DNA of 64,000 nt, taken from NCBI GenBank assembly GCA_964035575.1, contig OZ037911.1, positions 868,001 through 932,000 on the forward strand. The letters run 5' to 3'. The translations under genes were made by a program, and so were the position numbers. Within the stretch, counting starts at the first letter, position 1, and each line of letters opens with the position of its first letter. Positions 27,318 to 39,226 of this stretch are shown piece after piece. This stretch comes from Rhynchopus sp. YZ270_cl-10. Its lineage: Eukaryota > Euglenozoa > Diplonemea > Diplonemida > Diplonemidae. The notes beneath the pieces are model-generated. The model worked only from the letters and a program-made list of their open reading frames with translations. It was not told the DNA's origin and searched no databases.

Positions 27318-27378
27318 ACAGTCCGCTACAACACAAAAACCAGCTAAAATGAGAGAGGTGGCCTCGATCCACATCTGA
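27318..27378 (+). pseudogene. Alpha-tubulin 5' leader plus first nine codons (remnant)
   Basis: ACAGTCCGCTACAACACAAA and AGCTAAAATGAGAGAGGTG match the 5' leader and start of the two full tubulin genes (32997 onward and 52228 onward). It encodes MREVASIHI and then meets a stop. Homology ends at that point, so it is a truncated tubulin gene or a breakpoint scar from the duplication. It lies 200 bases upstream of the first helicase-RNB gene and might act as an upstream open frame if transcribed with it. Confidence 0.8.
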
Positions 27379-27499
27379 TCCGTGACACTTTGCACGCTAC
27401 ATGCTGTGTTTTTTGTTTTTTCCTCTTTGCCCTTCATTCTTCTGTAGTATTTTGACCATTTGGCTCCGGTATTCTGTTCCCCCACACGAACACCACCAC

Positions 27500-27551
27500 T
27501 TTCTCTTCCTCTTTTCCTCATTCTCTTCCTCTCTCCCACAAAACTCATTAG
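27500..27551 (+). promoter_or_regulatory. Py tract-AG before helicase-RNB copy 1
   Basis: A C/T-rich run (CTCTTCCTCTTTTCCTCATT and following) leads to CTCATTAG, 25 bases before the ATG at 27577. It is consistent with a trans-splice acceptor. Confidence 0.4.
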
Positions 27552-27576
27552 GATACATGAGGCACGTATTGGTCAA

Positions 27577-30500
27577 ATGCCCGATCCTTGCTGCGGCCTT
27601 TATGGGCATATCGCAAGCACGCTGGCGAAAGACATTGGAAAGTGGAGTACAGGCACCGGCGCAGTCAAAACACTGGAACGCAACAGCTGCCACGAAACCG
27701 TTCCCTGTCTAGAGGGGGTCTCCAACGCGCAACTGCATGAGTGGAAACGGTCCTTCCGGTTGCCCATCCTGATGGAGGTAGGCCATACCCTGGGGACCAC
27801 TCTCGAACTCGAGGACCGTACAGTCTACAAAGGCTTTCTTGTACAGGATGAAGAGTTAAAATGGGTTTTTGACCACTTAGGGCATATGCGAGGCCGTCTC
27901 GATATGGGTGGCATGGTCGCAGAGATTGCAGTAAAGAACGGTCCATTTAAATGGCTGTGCGTCTTTCAAAGCCTCAGCACCGTTACACTCAATGAAGATA
28001 TGATTCCTTTAAAAAGCCATTTTCTTTCGCATCCTCTTGGGGTAAAACCGCTTGAAGTGACTGTTCGTCTTCTGACATCTGTACAAAGCAGTATCCGACA
28101 ATACGCGGCATGTGAACAAGAGGCGGAAATATCATTCGCAAAGGAGTTATACGGCGAGGAAGAAAGGGTACCATCGGCTGAAGGATCGATGGATGCATCA
28201 ACACCACGAGACGTTGAACAGGTTGAGGATAGTGTGGTAACTGTGCCCACCGCCATTCTTGCATCAACCCCACCGCGAGCCGAATTATTCAGCAAAAACC
28301 GAGAAAAGCTTAACGAAGACCAGATCGACGTGGTATCCTCCTGGGTTGGCACCCCTCTCATCGATCCTCCACGGTTTTCCCTCTTTCAAGGCCCACCTGG
28401 AACAGGCAAGACCACTACTGCTGTAGAAATCCTCCGCGAATCTCTTGACCCTACCCGGAGGGTGAAGAAGAAGTACGTCTGCAGCGGGCCCTCTTGGACT
28501 AGCGTTTACGTGTTTCTTGGAAGGTTCGCAGGGGAACACAAAGGGCACTGCGATGCTGAGGGCCTACGCATTGCGATGAGCGGGTGTGCTGATGAGACCC
28601 GCATTGCTGCGATTGAACCCCCGGAGATTCAGGAATTTTCGGTTGTCACATTACTCCGAACAATCGACACGTGGTGCAACTCTACAGACCGTTCAGAGCA
28701 GGGCTACGACAGCATCATGGAAAGCATTGCCTCCCGCGCACCTAGCTTCCACGAAGAGCTTCTCTCTCAGATCCAGGGCAAATCGCTTGACGAACGGGGC
28801 CACAAATTAAGCCATATTTTCTCCACCCTACGCTCCGCTCTTATCTCGGAAGCTCACGTTGTCTTTGCTACGCTCAACTCTCTCGCATCTTCCTATATCT
28901 CCGCGGCATTGAGTGATTCGGCTGTTGGCATGTTGATCGTGGATGAAGCAGGGCAGGCATCAGACCCAGATCTTTTTATTGGATGCAATTTGGAGCCAGA
29001 CAGACTTCTTCTCATAGGGGACCAACAGCAGCTGCCGCCGTTTGCGTTGTCGAAGGCTGCGGAGCAATGGGGGTTCAAACGGTCTTCCTTAGAGCGTCTC
29101 TATCCACAGCATCAACGCATGCTTACTGTACAGTATAGGATGCCAGAAGCGGTGCTTGCCTTTCCCAATGGAGTGTTTTATGATGAGAAGTTAAAGACTG
29201 CGGATGTATTGAAGAAGCAGTTCAAAGGGTCGGATGTGTACTGTGTGTACGACGTGGCGCATGGGCGGCAAGGAAGGGTTGGGACGTCGCTTAATAACCC
29301 ATCGGAGGCGGCGTGCGCGGTGCAGTGCATTCGTGACATCAGGGTGGAGTACCCGATTGACAATATTCTTGTCATCTCGCCGTACTCAGGGCAGTGCCGT
29401 CTCATGCGGAAGTATCTCAGTGTGTATCTCCCTGGGGATCCGAATGTGCGGGTCAGCACCATCGATGGATGTCAAGGTGCGGAGTGTGAGCACGTCATCC
29501 TCAGTCTTGTGCGTACAGATGGAAAAAAGAAGGCTGACTGCCACGCAACAGAGCCAAAGCATGTGTGTGTTGCGCTGACACGTGCTCAAAAGTCGATGGC
29601 GGTGCTCTGCAATGCGAGCGAGATGCAACGTAAAAGCGGACTCATGGCGTCGCTCATCGCAGACGCCAAGGAGAGGGACTGCATCCGGCACCTGCCCGAG
29701 CCCGGTGTTGCGAAGGGTAGGGTGGTTGGCAAGAATGTTATCTTCAAGCGCGGGTCGGTGCTGCCGACGGACCTCTCTGCGCTGGGGTGGAAGGTGCTGT
29801 GTGGGGATGAGGTCACAGTGCGGTGCAGTGTCGCAGATGATATGCTGCTGGAGGATGTGGTGACGGAGGAGGTGGTGGTTGTGGATGTGACGGTGGACGA
29901 GGGCTCGGAGCTGCGGAGCAAAGCCTTTCCGTGCCTGCTGGTCAACGACAGGAACGTCTGCTTTAAGGTGTACCACTCTGAGCGACGCGCCCTTATTAAC
30001 GCTTTGCAACTCCTCGCGAAGAAGTCAGACAAGAACACATGCAACAGCGCAGATGTCACAGCCTGCGAGCGGCAGCCAAATGACGACCGCTACTTCACGG
30101 TGACGATGGGCGACGCGCTGTTTGCTGAGCAGATCATGAACGGCGACATCACGGTCTCGATCACTCTAGGAGGCACCACGAGGGAGGTCGTGCCGGATGT
30201 CACACGTGAACACTACCACCACAAGTTCGCCCCCCTCGACAACCGGGTCCCAGTGGTGCACGTCCGCGTTACACCGGGTAGTCCTCCAAACCACAGAAAC
30301 GCCTACATGGTCCGTCTTATTGACGAGGATGCAGCAGAGACGTGGAAAGGTGAGATCGTGAGCACGTGGCGCCTGCAGGGTTCGGAGCGTATCCTGCACG
30401 GCATGCTACGCGCGCCTGAGGAGCTGGTGCAGCTTGTCCTCACTGGTGTGTGCTTGCAGCAGGAAGACGTGAACAATAACACGCCAAAAAAGATCAGACG

Positions 30501-32607
30501 CCTGATTCAGAAGAAGGAGGCCTGCAAAATTTTGTGTGAGCAGTGCCAGCAGGCACTGCGGATAGAGTTCCGGGTGGGTATGAACGAGGACGCAGAACAG
30601 CTGTGCAAGACTTCGACGGGCACGGGGGCTCTGCTGCAGTTGGCGGAGCAGTTGGTATCCGCCTCTGTTTTGTCTGAGGCCCTGGGCAGCCTTGCAGACC
30701 TGCCGAGACAGGACTACGAGGACGCAGCCATCCTTCTGTGCGTGCACCGGGAGTGGTACAACCTAGAGAAGGCGGCAGATGTACGTCGAGCCCCGCTGAC
30801 CTTAGACGAGGTTGTTGATGCCCTGCGCGCTGTGGTGCCCTTCCTGCCTTCGTTTGGAGGCAGGCGCTGCCAGAAGCTGCGTTCCCAAAAGGAGGAGTCC
30901 TCGTGCACCGAGCAGGAGGACTCGTGTACCCAGCAGCCCTCAGACCCCGCAGCCCTGTCGCCATGTGTCGTCACCATTGATGCAAAGGACACAAAAGTGT
31001 TTGACGATGCGCTGTCGGTGCGCAGCAAGGACGGTGCCTTCGAGGTGTCTCTGTTCGTCGCAAACCCAAAGCCTGCCCTTGACAGAGTCGGCGACAGCAG
31101 TGCACGCACAGCTCTCAGGGCACACCTGCGCACGCGTGCGGCGGACACACATATGCTCGGGTACATCAGGCGCCTCATGCCACAGTGGGTGCTGGACGAT
31201 GCGTCGCTGAAGGCAGACGATGGGGTGAAAGACGTACTACAGGTGACCTTCCACGTGGACAAGGATGGGATCGTCAACGAGGTTGCGATGAGTGGAGCTG
31301 AAATACAAATAGCGGCTAATTTGGTGGCCGACAGCGAGACGACGTGGGCAGACCTCAAGCAGAGCACCCAATGCACCGGACAACAGGCAGTGCAGGAGCA
31401 GCTTGCCCTCCTTCAGAAGGCGGCGCTCGCAATGATGCACCACGAGCGCTACCTTGAGGAGGCAGCAAACACGCAGGCCCTTGGCGGCCCGGCGCACGTT
31501 GTGCAGTACCTGGTGGTGCGGGCAAAGAGGGCTGCTGCAGCACGCCTCTCAGAGAAGGTCCCAGAGCATCTGTTCACCAACACCGTAGGGTCTCTGGAGA
31601 AGGTCAGAGCTGTCCTGCAGGAAGGGGGCTGCGAGATACAGCCCACCGATACAGAGACGGCACTGTGCCACGCACTGCAGGGGAAGCATGACCCAGCCCT
31701 TGTACGGCGCGTCTGCGACCTCACAGCGCCGTCATCTGACCGTACGTACCACCCTGGTGTCAGCACTGTGTCGTTCACCAGCCCACTGCGCCGCTTTGTG
31801 GACTATGTGGTCCTGCAGGCTCTCCTGAAGGACACAGCAACACCAGGGAAGCTGCTTGCCCAACACACCCTCGAGCTGCGCACACAGTACCTCCGCGAAT
31901 ACGAAAAGGAGTACGCAAAGACAACAGCTGCGCACAAGACGATCAGCCAATCTCCCAGATTTGCGGGCAATGTCACACACATCACCACCGACGGGACCGT
32001 CGGTGTACACATACCCGAGACTGGGGCGATGCTTTCGTCCACCCTAGAGCGTCTTGGGGATGCCACATCAGTCGGCGACCAGGTTCCCGTGAAGCTCATC
32101 CTTGCATGCCCTCGCGCCTATGGGCGGTACAGACCTGCGTACATCATTCCTTTCGCCCCACATATGGACGACGAAGCTGAAGCCGAGACTAATCGACGCA
32201 CAACGACGTACAGCGCACCACGTTTCGCGATGCGGGCGTGCTTTGCGTTCAAGCCGCAGGTCATGAAGGAGTACCCATGGGTAGAGATAAACACTGCAGT
32301 GTTCACGGCATTGGGGACAGACGACAAACAGATACGCGACTGTGTGAAGGTACAGGAGAACGCATGCCACCTCGGACCTGGCCATGTACTTAAACCAAAG
32401 AGCGCCCTTTGTACACGCACGCGTCGGAGGGAAAGGGAAGACACCTGCGGTGTCGAGTACTGCCCCCGCGCACACCTCTTCGAAAGCACGGAAAGTCTGC
32501 GGGAATTCTTCATATCAAAGCGCCACGTCTTGGTTGCGGCTGCGTGCAAAGTGTCTTCCGACCTGCAGTGCAGTGTTAGGGTTAGTTATGGTGTAAGAAA
32601 GGGATAG
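27577..32607 (+). CDS. HELZ2-like UPF1-type helicase-RNB-CCCH protein, copy 1
   Basis: This 1676-residue protein joins an SF1 helicase of the UPF1/HELZ group to an RNase II (RNB) domain. Helicase motifs: I GPPGTGKTTT (about 272-281), II DEAG (456-459), III GDQQQLPPF (481-489), IV QYRMP (519-523), V STIDGCQGAE (627-636) and VI VALTRAQKSM (665-674). An OB/cold-shock-like linker follows, then RNB from about 1130 with TIDAKDTKVFDDALSV. Asp1135, Asp1143 and Asp1144 are kept, but the RNase II metal-ligand Asp is Val1141. RNB motif FTSPLRRFVDY is present. An S1-like segment (about 1460-1520) and a CCCH finger (Cys1612, Cys1624, Cys1629, His1633) end the protein. Similar fusions (animal HELZ2) act in RNA decay; activity here is uncertain because of the Val. 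The open frame reaches further upstream only from a TTG; paralogy with copy 2 supports MPDPCC as the start. Confidence 0.9.
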   Translation: MPDPCCGLYGHIASTLAKDIGKWSTGTGAVKTLERNSCHETVPCLEGVSNAQLHEWKRSFRLPILMEVGHTLGTTLELEDRTVYKGFLVQDEELKWVFDHLGHMRGRLDMGGMVAEIAVKNGPFKWLCVFQSLSTVTLNEDMIPLKSHFLSHPLGVKPLEVTVRLLTSVQSSIRQYAACEQEAEISFAKELYGEEERVPSAEGSMDASTPRDVEQVEDSVVTVPTAILASTPPRAELFSKNREKLNEDQIDVVSSWVGTPLIDPPRFSLFQGPPGTGKTTTAVEILRESLDPTRRVKKKYVCSGPSWTSVYVFLGRFAGEHKGHCDAEGLRIAMSGCADETRIAAIEPPEIQEFSVVTLLRTIDTWCNSTDRSEQGYDSIMESIASRAPSFHEELLSQIQGKSLDERGHKLSHIFSTLRSALISEAHVVFATLNSLASSYISAALSDSAVGMLIVDEAGQASDPDLFIGCNLEPDRLLLIGDQQQLPPFALSKAAEQWGFKRSSLERLYPQHQRMLTVQYRMPEAVLAFPNGVFYDEKLKTADVLKKQFKGSDVYCVYDVAHGRQGRVGTSLNNPSEAACAVQCIRDIRVEYPIDNILVISPYSGQCRLMRKYLSVYLPGDPNVRVSTIDGCQGAECEHVILSLVRTDGKKKADCHATEPKHVCVALTRAQKSMAVLCNASEMQRKSGLMASLIADAKERDCIRHLPEPGVAKGRVVGKNVIFKRGSVLPTDLSALGWKVLCGDEVTVRCSVADDMLLEDVVTEEVVVVDVTVDEGSELRSKAFPCLLVNDRNVCFKVYHSERRALINALQLLAKKSDKNTCNSADVTACERQPNDDRYFTVTMGDALFAEQIMNGDITVSITLGGTTREVVPDVTREHYHHKFAPLDNRVPVVHVRVTPGSPPNHRNAYMVRLIDEDAAETWKGEIVSTWRLQGSERILHGMLRAPEELVQLVLTGVCLQQEDVNNNTPKKIRRLIQKKEACKILCEQCQQALRIEFRVGMNEDAEQLCKTSTGTGALLQLAEQLVSASVLSEALGSLADLPRQDYEDAAILLCVHREWYNLEKAADVRRAPLTLDEVVDALRAVVPFLPSFGGRRCQKLRSQKEESSCTEQEDSCTQQPSDPAALSPCVVTIDAKDTKVFDDALSVRSKDGAFEVSLFVANPKPALDRVGDSSARTALRAHLRTRAADTHMLGYIRRLMPQWVLDDASLKADDGVKDVLQVTFHVDKDGIVNEVAMSGAEIQIAANLVADSETTWADLKQSTQCTGQQAVQEQLALLQKAALAMMHHERYLEEAANTQALGGPAHVVQYLVVRAKRAAAARLSEKVPEHLFTNTVGSLEKVRAVLQEGGCEIQPTDTETALCHALQGKHDPALVRRVCDLTAPSSDRTYHPGVSTVSFTSPLRRFVDYVVLQALLKDTATPGKLLAQHTLELRTQYLREYEKEYAKTTAAHKTISQSPRFAGNVTHITTDGTVGVHIPETGAMLSSTLERLGDATSVGDQVPVKLILACPRAYGRYRPAYIIPFAPHMDDEAEAETNRRTTTYSAPRFAMRACFAFKPQVMKEYPWVEINTAVFTALGTDDKQIRDCVKVQENACHLGPGHVLKPKSALCTRTRRREREDTCGVEYCPRAHLFESTESLREFFISKRHVLVAAACKVSSDLQCSVRVSYGVRKG

Positions 32608-34388
<1,781 letters not shown>

Positions 34389-35129
34389 TCGTGAGGTCTG
34401 TGTCTCTGCCACGCTTCTACGAATTTGCTGTTGTTTGTCGTCCCAAGCGAAAAACAAAACAAAAAGTCAATAATATAGTGGAGCACACTCTAGGGTGGCT
34501 ACACTAATACAACCAAGTTTTCAAAAAGTCAAACAAACCGACACAAAAAAGTCACCCAACAAAAAAACAAAATGCAAAAGCCGCAAAGAAAGGCACGTGG
34601 CCGAAGAGGTCACACATAGTTAGATAAGGAGATAGCACACAGAAAAGTACACCTTATTTGGGAGTCCCCTGCCCCCCTGACGATACCCCCACCTTTTCCT
34701 TTGTTGCACCTTCCGCAACAGCCACCCTGTGTGTCACAGCCCAGTGTGGCTGTTGTTGTGGAGGCTGTTGTTTTAAACCCCCCTGTTTCGTTTTCCCCAC
34801 CCCTCCGTAGGAGCGCTTCTTGTGTCGGGCCGTCTTGCTGGGCAATGAAACCACCCACCGCAGCACTCCACTCCGTCCACTCTGTCATTTCACAGGGAGG
34901 AAAGAGCTTTGCCTGCCACCCTTTTGTTTGCCACGCTCAGCTGTCACAGCGTCCCGACCAGAAGCAACCAACCGACAAAAAATGTAGAAAAAATACCCCC
35001 AAAAAGACAAAAAAGACAAAAAACAAAGCTGTCCCCCCCACATGTTTTATTCCTGCATCCCAACCACCACTACCACACCACTACAATGACAGATCTATTC
35101 ACTTTGCAATAAAAAGACACAAGACAACA
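34389..35129. other. Intergenic, duplicated with 53617-54280
   Basis: It is about 90% identical to the DNA after the second tubulin as far as about 35050. It contains an extra 62-base piece, an R3 copy flanked by CAAAAAGTCAA repeats, that the second copy lacks. After 35090 the two copies diverge completely. No gene is seen. Confidence 0.75.
34460..34532 (+). repeat. Repeat R3 insertion flanked by 11-base direct repeats
   Basis: CAAAAAGTCAA at 34460 and at 34522 flank TAGTGGAGCACACTCTAGGG, then TGGCTACACTAATACAACCA and AGTTTT. At the matching place in the second tubulin copy there is a single AAAAAGTCAA and no R3. This reads either as an insertion with target-site duplication or as a deletion between direct repeats in the other copy. 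Confidence 0.7.
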
Positions 35130-37400
35130 ATGCAGCTGCAAACACTCCTGCAGCTGTGCACAGCAGCAACGCTGCTTGTGAGCTGCGCAGATGCACACAA
35201 GGTGGCTGTGTGCTCGTCGACAGCTGTGTCGCAGCCAGGGACAGTGACGTTCTGGTTTGGAACGTACTCACACGGGACGAGCGTGCAGTCTGGTGCACGT
35301 GGCCACATCAAAGCGCCGACGGGGGTGGAGACAATTGCGCCGTTTGCGAACCAGTGCGATGTGGCGTCACCGGTGTCGTCTGCAGGCCTGACGGTGTCTG
35401 ACCTGGCAGCCACACTTGCGTCGAACTGCCTGTCGGAGACAGTGACAGGCTCGCAGGGACAGACGCTGTACGCATACCCCGCAGACAGCACGTTGACCTG
35501 CTACGACGCAGGCAGCGTCGATCGGTACGCAGTCGGGCGGACTGGGTCTGAGAAACCACACTCGTGCAAGACACAGGGACGCAGCGTGGCGAACATTGCG
35601 ACGTGGTTCCCCGTGGTGGTGGAGTCGGCCGTGTCGGGCTCATACGAGGTGTGGACGACAGGCACGGGTGATGTGCTGGACCCTGGTCTCGACGAGGACG
35701 TGCCCGACCCGTGCTCGATGGACGACAACCGCAGCTTCTTCCTGCCGCTGAGTGTCGCTGCAGGGAGTGCGTTGTGTACAACACAGCCGGACGTGCCCGC
35801 GCACGTGGTGGCGTCCTCACTGCTGCAGTGCAACGGGGAGGTGCACGAGATCCCTGTGGGGATGCAGTGCAACGCACAGTGCGAGCCAGGCTACATGCCT
35901 GTGGGAGACCTTGTGTGCGAGGAGGACCCGCTGGACAACACCCAAGCTGACTGGTCGACGTCGTTCTCGTGTGTGGCGCAGACCTGTGGCCTGCCGGACA
36001 GTGGGAACAACGCAGCCATCTCTTCCATGATTGCTGGTGTGTCGCTGCCGTGCACACGCTTCACACCTGCTGGTGCGGAGTGCGAGTTTGTCTGCCTGGC
36101 CGCGTCGGGTCTGGCCGGTGTCGGGTACATTGCCTGCGACAGTATGGGTGCCTGGCAGCCCGGCTCCAACTACTCGGGGTGTGTGCCGCCCACACCGGAG
36201 CCGCCAACAGAAGCGCCGCCAACAGCGTCCCCGCCGACTCCTGCCCCGGAGACGATGGTACCACCGACACCGTCGCCTCCGACTCCAGCGCCTGAGACGC
36301 CTGCACCGCCAACAGCACCCCCGGCCACGCCTGCGCCATCCACACTCGCACCGCCCACACCTGCACCAGAGACACCTGCACCGTCTACGCTGACACCGCA
36401 AACACCAGCTCCGGGCACACCTGATCCCACACTGTGCATCGACCCAGACACGGCACCGCTGACGTGCGAGGCGACGGCGTCACACCAGTGTGCATGGCGT
36501 GTGGTGCAGTCTGGCCGCCTCCTGGCTGTTGGGTTCTCTGCAGACGGGCGCCGTGTTGCAACAGGGAGCGACGACGGGGTGCGTGTGTACGACAGCACGA
36601 CTGGGGTGCAGGTGGCGAAGCTGGCGTGTGCGGACTTTGCGTCGTACGACGTGACGTTCTCGAGCGACGGTGCACGTGTTGCTGTGGGTGGTGCCGGTGG
36701 GCGTGTTGTTGTGTGCGACGCTGTGACGGGCGCACTCGAGGTGACGCTGATGGACATGCGTGTGGTGGGGAGTGTGCCGGTGCGCCGTGTGCGCTTCACG
36801 GCCGACGCACGCTTCCTTGTTGTGAGCGGTGGTGGGAGCGACATGCGCACACGTGTGTTTGACCTGATGTCCGGCTCGCTGGAGCCTGTGATTGTGATCC
36901 ACAAGCACGCACGCGAGGTGGCGTTCTCTGCAGACGGGGCACTGCTGGCCACGTCGTGGGGCTCGGAGGTGGACGAGGTTGTGACGGTGTGGCGTGTGCG
37001 GAACGGTGCCAAGGTGGCGGAGCTGCCGTCGCGCTTTGCACGTGTGACTGCACTGTCGTTCTCTGCGTCTCGTGACGAGCTGCTGCGTGGGATGGACGAC
37101 GGGACGGTGCGTGTGAGCAAGTGGGCCGGCGGTGTTGTGGGTGAGGGTGCGGTGACGGAGCGCCTTGTGCTTGAGACCAAGACGAAGACTGTGTTTGACG
37201 CTCGGCACTCGCCAAACGGGGCACTGCTTGCTGCTGTCGGGGAGGGTGAGGTGACAGTGTGGCGTGCGGCTGGGAGTGTGGCACACCAGCTGTATGGGCA
37301 CACACGTGCAGGGCTCCCGCGTCTCGCGTTCTCACCTGACAGCACACGCCTCGCCACAGCAAGCCACGACGGCACGCTGCTTCTGTGGGACCTGTTGTAG
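35130..37400 (+). CDS. Secreted protein: sushi-like modules, Pro/Thr linker, WD40 propeller (copy 1)
   Basis: The 756-residue protein has a signal peptide (about 1-22, MQLQTLLQLCTAATLLVSC). An unrecognised N-terminal domain (about 23-205, VCSSTAVSQPGTVTFWFGTY) follows. Two Cys-rich segments (about 210-350; CNAQCEPGYMPVGDLVC and AECEFVCLAASGLAGVGYIAC) resemble CCP/sushi modules. A linker of Pro-Pro-Thr-Pro repeats (about 355-425) leads to a seven-bladed WD40-like propeller (about 445-756) with repeats such as VGFSADGRRVATGSDDGVRVYD and LAFSPDSTRLATASHDGTLL ending LLWDLL. WD40 domains are normally intracellular, so a secreted one is notable. No membrane helix or anchor is seen. The ATG is chosen because a signal peptide directly follows it; the frame is open further upstream. 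The WD40 part is almost identical to copy 2, but the N-terminal half is unrelated. Confidence 0.8.
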   Translation: MQLQTLLQLCTAATLLVSCADAHKVAVCSSTAVSQPGTVTFWFGTYSHGTSVQSGARGHIKAPTGVETIAPFANQCDVASPVSSAGLTVSDLAATLASNCLSETVTGSQGQTLYAYPADSTLTCYDAGSVDRYAVGRTGSEKPHSCKTQGRSVANIATWFPVVVESAVSGSYEVWTTGTGDVLDPGLDEDVPDPCSMDDNRSFFLPLSVAAGSALCTTQPDVPAHVVASSLLQCNGEVHEIPVGMQCNAQCEPGYMPVGDLVCEEDPLDNTQADWSTSFSCVAQTCGLPDSGNNAAISSMIAGVSLPCTRFTPAGAECEFVCLAASGLAGVGYIACDSMGAWQPGSNYSGCVPPTPEPPTEAPPTASPPTPAPETMVPPTPSPPTPAPETPAPPTAPPATPAPSTLAPPTPAPETPAPSTLTPQTPAPGTPDPTLCIDPDTAPLTCEATASHQCAWRVVQSGRLLAVGFSADGRRVATGSDDGVRVYDSTTGVQVAKLACADFASYDVTFSSDGARVAVGGAGGRVVVCDAVTGALEVTLMDMRVVGSVPVRRVRFTADARFLVVSGGGSDMRTRVFDLMSGSLEPVIVIHKHAREVAFSADGALLATSWGSEVDEVVTVWRVRNGAKVAELPSRFARVTALSFSASRDELLRGMDDGTVRVSKWAGGVVGEGAVTERLVLETKTKTVFDARHSPNGALLAAVGEGEVTVWRAAGSVAHQLYGHTRAGLPRLAFSPDSTRLATASHDGTLLLWDLL

Positions 37401-39226
37401 GTTGTCCCAATAGTGTTTGTGGTGTGGTCTGTGGATATGATAAGAAGACAGCACGCACGTGTCTGTTCTGTTGCTTGTGTTTGTGGTGGGGTATTGGTGT
37501 GATCAGTTGCGCCCATCCCCTTGCCATCACAAGGCTCGTTATTGACTTTTAACAGCACAATTGTCAACTGTTTTCTTCTGTGTGACTTTTCTTTGGTAAC
37601 CAAATGCGAGAGGTTCACGTCTTTTGTCACCAACTTGTCTCTTTTCAATAATGTTCGTGTTTTGTACACAGCCTTCTGATGAACACGCCAGGGCATGTTT
37701 GTTTCTTTGCAGCTGGATCAGTAGGGGTGTACAGCAAGGTTGTTTGTTTTTGAATACAGATACGTGTGTCTTACAAGGCATACCCATCTCTCGAGAATGA
37801 ACAGGTTTTGCTTTTCTGTTTTTTAAATGGTTATTTTCTATTCAACTTGACTTTTTATTTTTTGGTTTATTTTTCATTTTGCTGGACGAAAGTCTGGTCT
37901 GCTCCAAACCTGACCCACGTGAGATGTCGCAATCTTGTGGGGTCACTCCACGAAAGGAAAAGGCAACACGCTTTTCAACTTTTTGTGGTGTTTTGCCAAT
38001 GGAGTTTCTGGTCAGAATGTCTTGCATTACGTTTGTATATTTAGAGGTCTTGCGTGTTGATACATCACGTGGCCAACACTATCCCACATGTTTATTCCCT
38101 GTCCCCTTTGTCCCCTTGCCCCTTTATCCTCCCTCACCACACACATCTGTCCATGTGACACTCCTTGGATGATATTCATACACCAGCAAATATGCATACG
38201 CAGCACACTTGCTCATCAAGTGTGTTGGCGTGCTGCGGTCTGCCAATCCTAGAACAAGTCAGCGGTATTGTGTGTTGCGTGGTGTTTGTGTAGTTGTTAT
38301 TGCTTTTATGTTCGCTTCACACTTGCTGATAGTTGGCACACACATTGCGTGACTAGCCTCGCTCTGTACTCGCTTTCTCCCTCTTCGCAGCTTTGATGTA
38401 CATTTGTGGTTCTGTGAGACAACGTGCACATCTGACTGCAAAGAGTGTTTTAGCACCGCCACTTTCACGTGTATTGACCACTTTCTCACTCTTACTTTCT
38501 TAAGATCTGTGTGCCGTGATGCACATGCTTCTTCCATTCAAAGGTTTCTTTCTTTAATTCGATTGCCTTTGCCTTCGTGGCCATTCTTCTTGCTCCACAC
38601 ACAACGTTCTGTTGTGTCTGCTTCTAATTCTGTTGTTGTTATAGTTTATGTTTCATGTTTGTTTTGTGAGCGACACCACACCCACTCTTTGCGGTGTGTG
38701 TCGTCCCCACACACCTTTTTGTCTGTTCGCAACGTCTTTGTGGAGAAGCATTATTTTGCGACAATTCAGCAGAAACTTCTGCTGCAGCGTTGTCCGGGAC
38801 GGAGACCCCTTTCTTTTGTGAGGGCAAGTCTCTGGACGGAGTTGTCTGCACTCTGCTTCTCCCTGGCATCCCCACCCCTTCAGCGAACGTGCCCTCCTCT
38901 CTCTCTGCCCCATGTCAAGGATGCAGAACAGGATGCCTGTGCGTCTTTTTCAGTCGTTTTGATGTTTTTTTTTTGGGGGGGTTTTGAAATTGGATCAAAA
39001 ACAAAAAAGCAAGTCCTCTGAACCTATTGACTATTTTACTTCGTTGTGTCTTGTGTTCTATTTATAACCGAATCGCACAACACAACCCAAGGGTTATGTT
39101 CTGTGCAAGAATTTCCCTCACATGTCATCTAATCACACAGCCAAACACCCCAACACAGATTCATTACATTGTGCGCTAACCCCACTCGTGCACTCCACAC
39201 CATACACAAATCCCAAAGAGCGTACA
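37401..39226. other. Long intergenic region, partly duplicated downstream
   Basis: About 37910-38460 is homologous to about 56170-56960 (roughly 75-80% by eye). Within that, the copy near 56.6 kb has an extra R2 repeat. The interval 37430-37900 has no counterpart. A conserved hairpin lies at 38204-38224 and a TATA-like TATTTATAACC at 39058. A 205-codon frame at 38404 has no recognisable domain and is not credited. Confidence 0.65.
38204..38224. repeat. Conserved hairpin CACACTTG-CTCAT-CAAGTGTG
   Basis: A perfect 8-bp stem is kept in the duplicate at 56480-56500 (loop CTCAA), although the surrounding DNA differs. Outer bases GCAGC and GCTGC extend it here. Confidence 0.5.

Larger units (their letters stand above)
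26257..27576. other. Intergenic with poly-A/T blocks and a tubulin fragment
   Basis: GAGAATAAGCCGGGTCC-type repeats occur at 26285-26340. Two copies of a CCCAATTTTTTTT(C/T)GCCTGCGGC block (about 26620 and 26725) each end in a Lys-tract-like A run. An inverted pair around GTATATAAATC (about 26480 and 27078) is present. The alpha-tubulin 5' fragment is at 27318-27378. No intact gene is seen. Confidence 0.6.

Noticed and set aside
38404-39021. 205-codon + strand frame in the intergenic region before the first LPMO
   Set aside because: Its composition is that of T/C-rich non-coding DNA, with no domain and no conservation in the duplicate near 56.9 kb.
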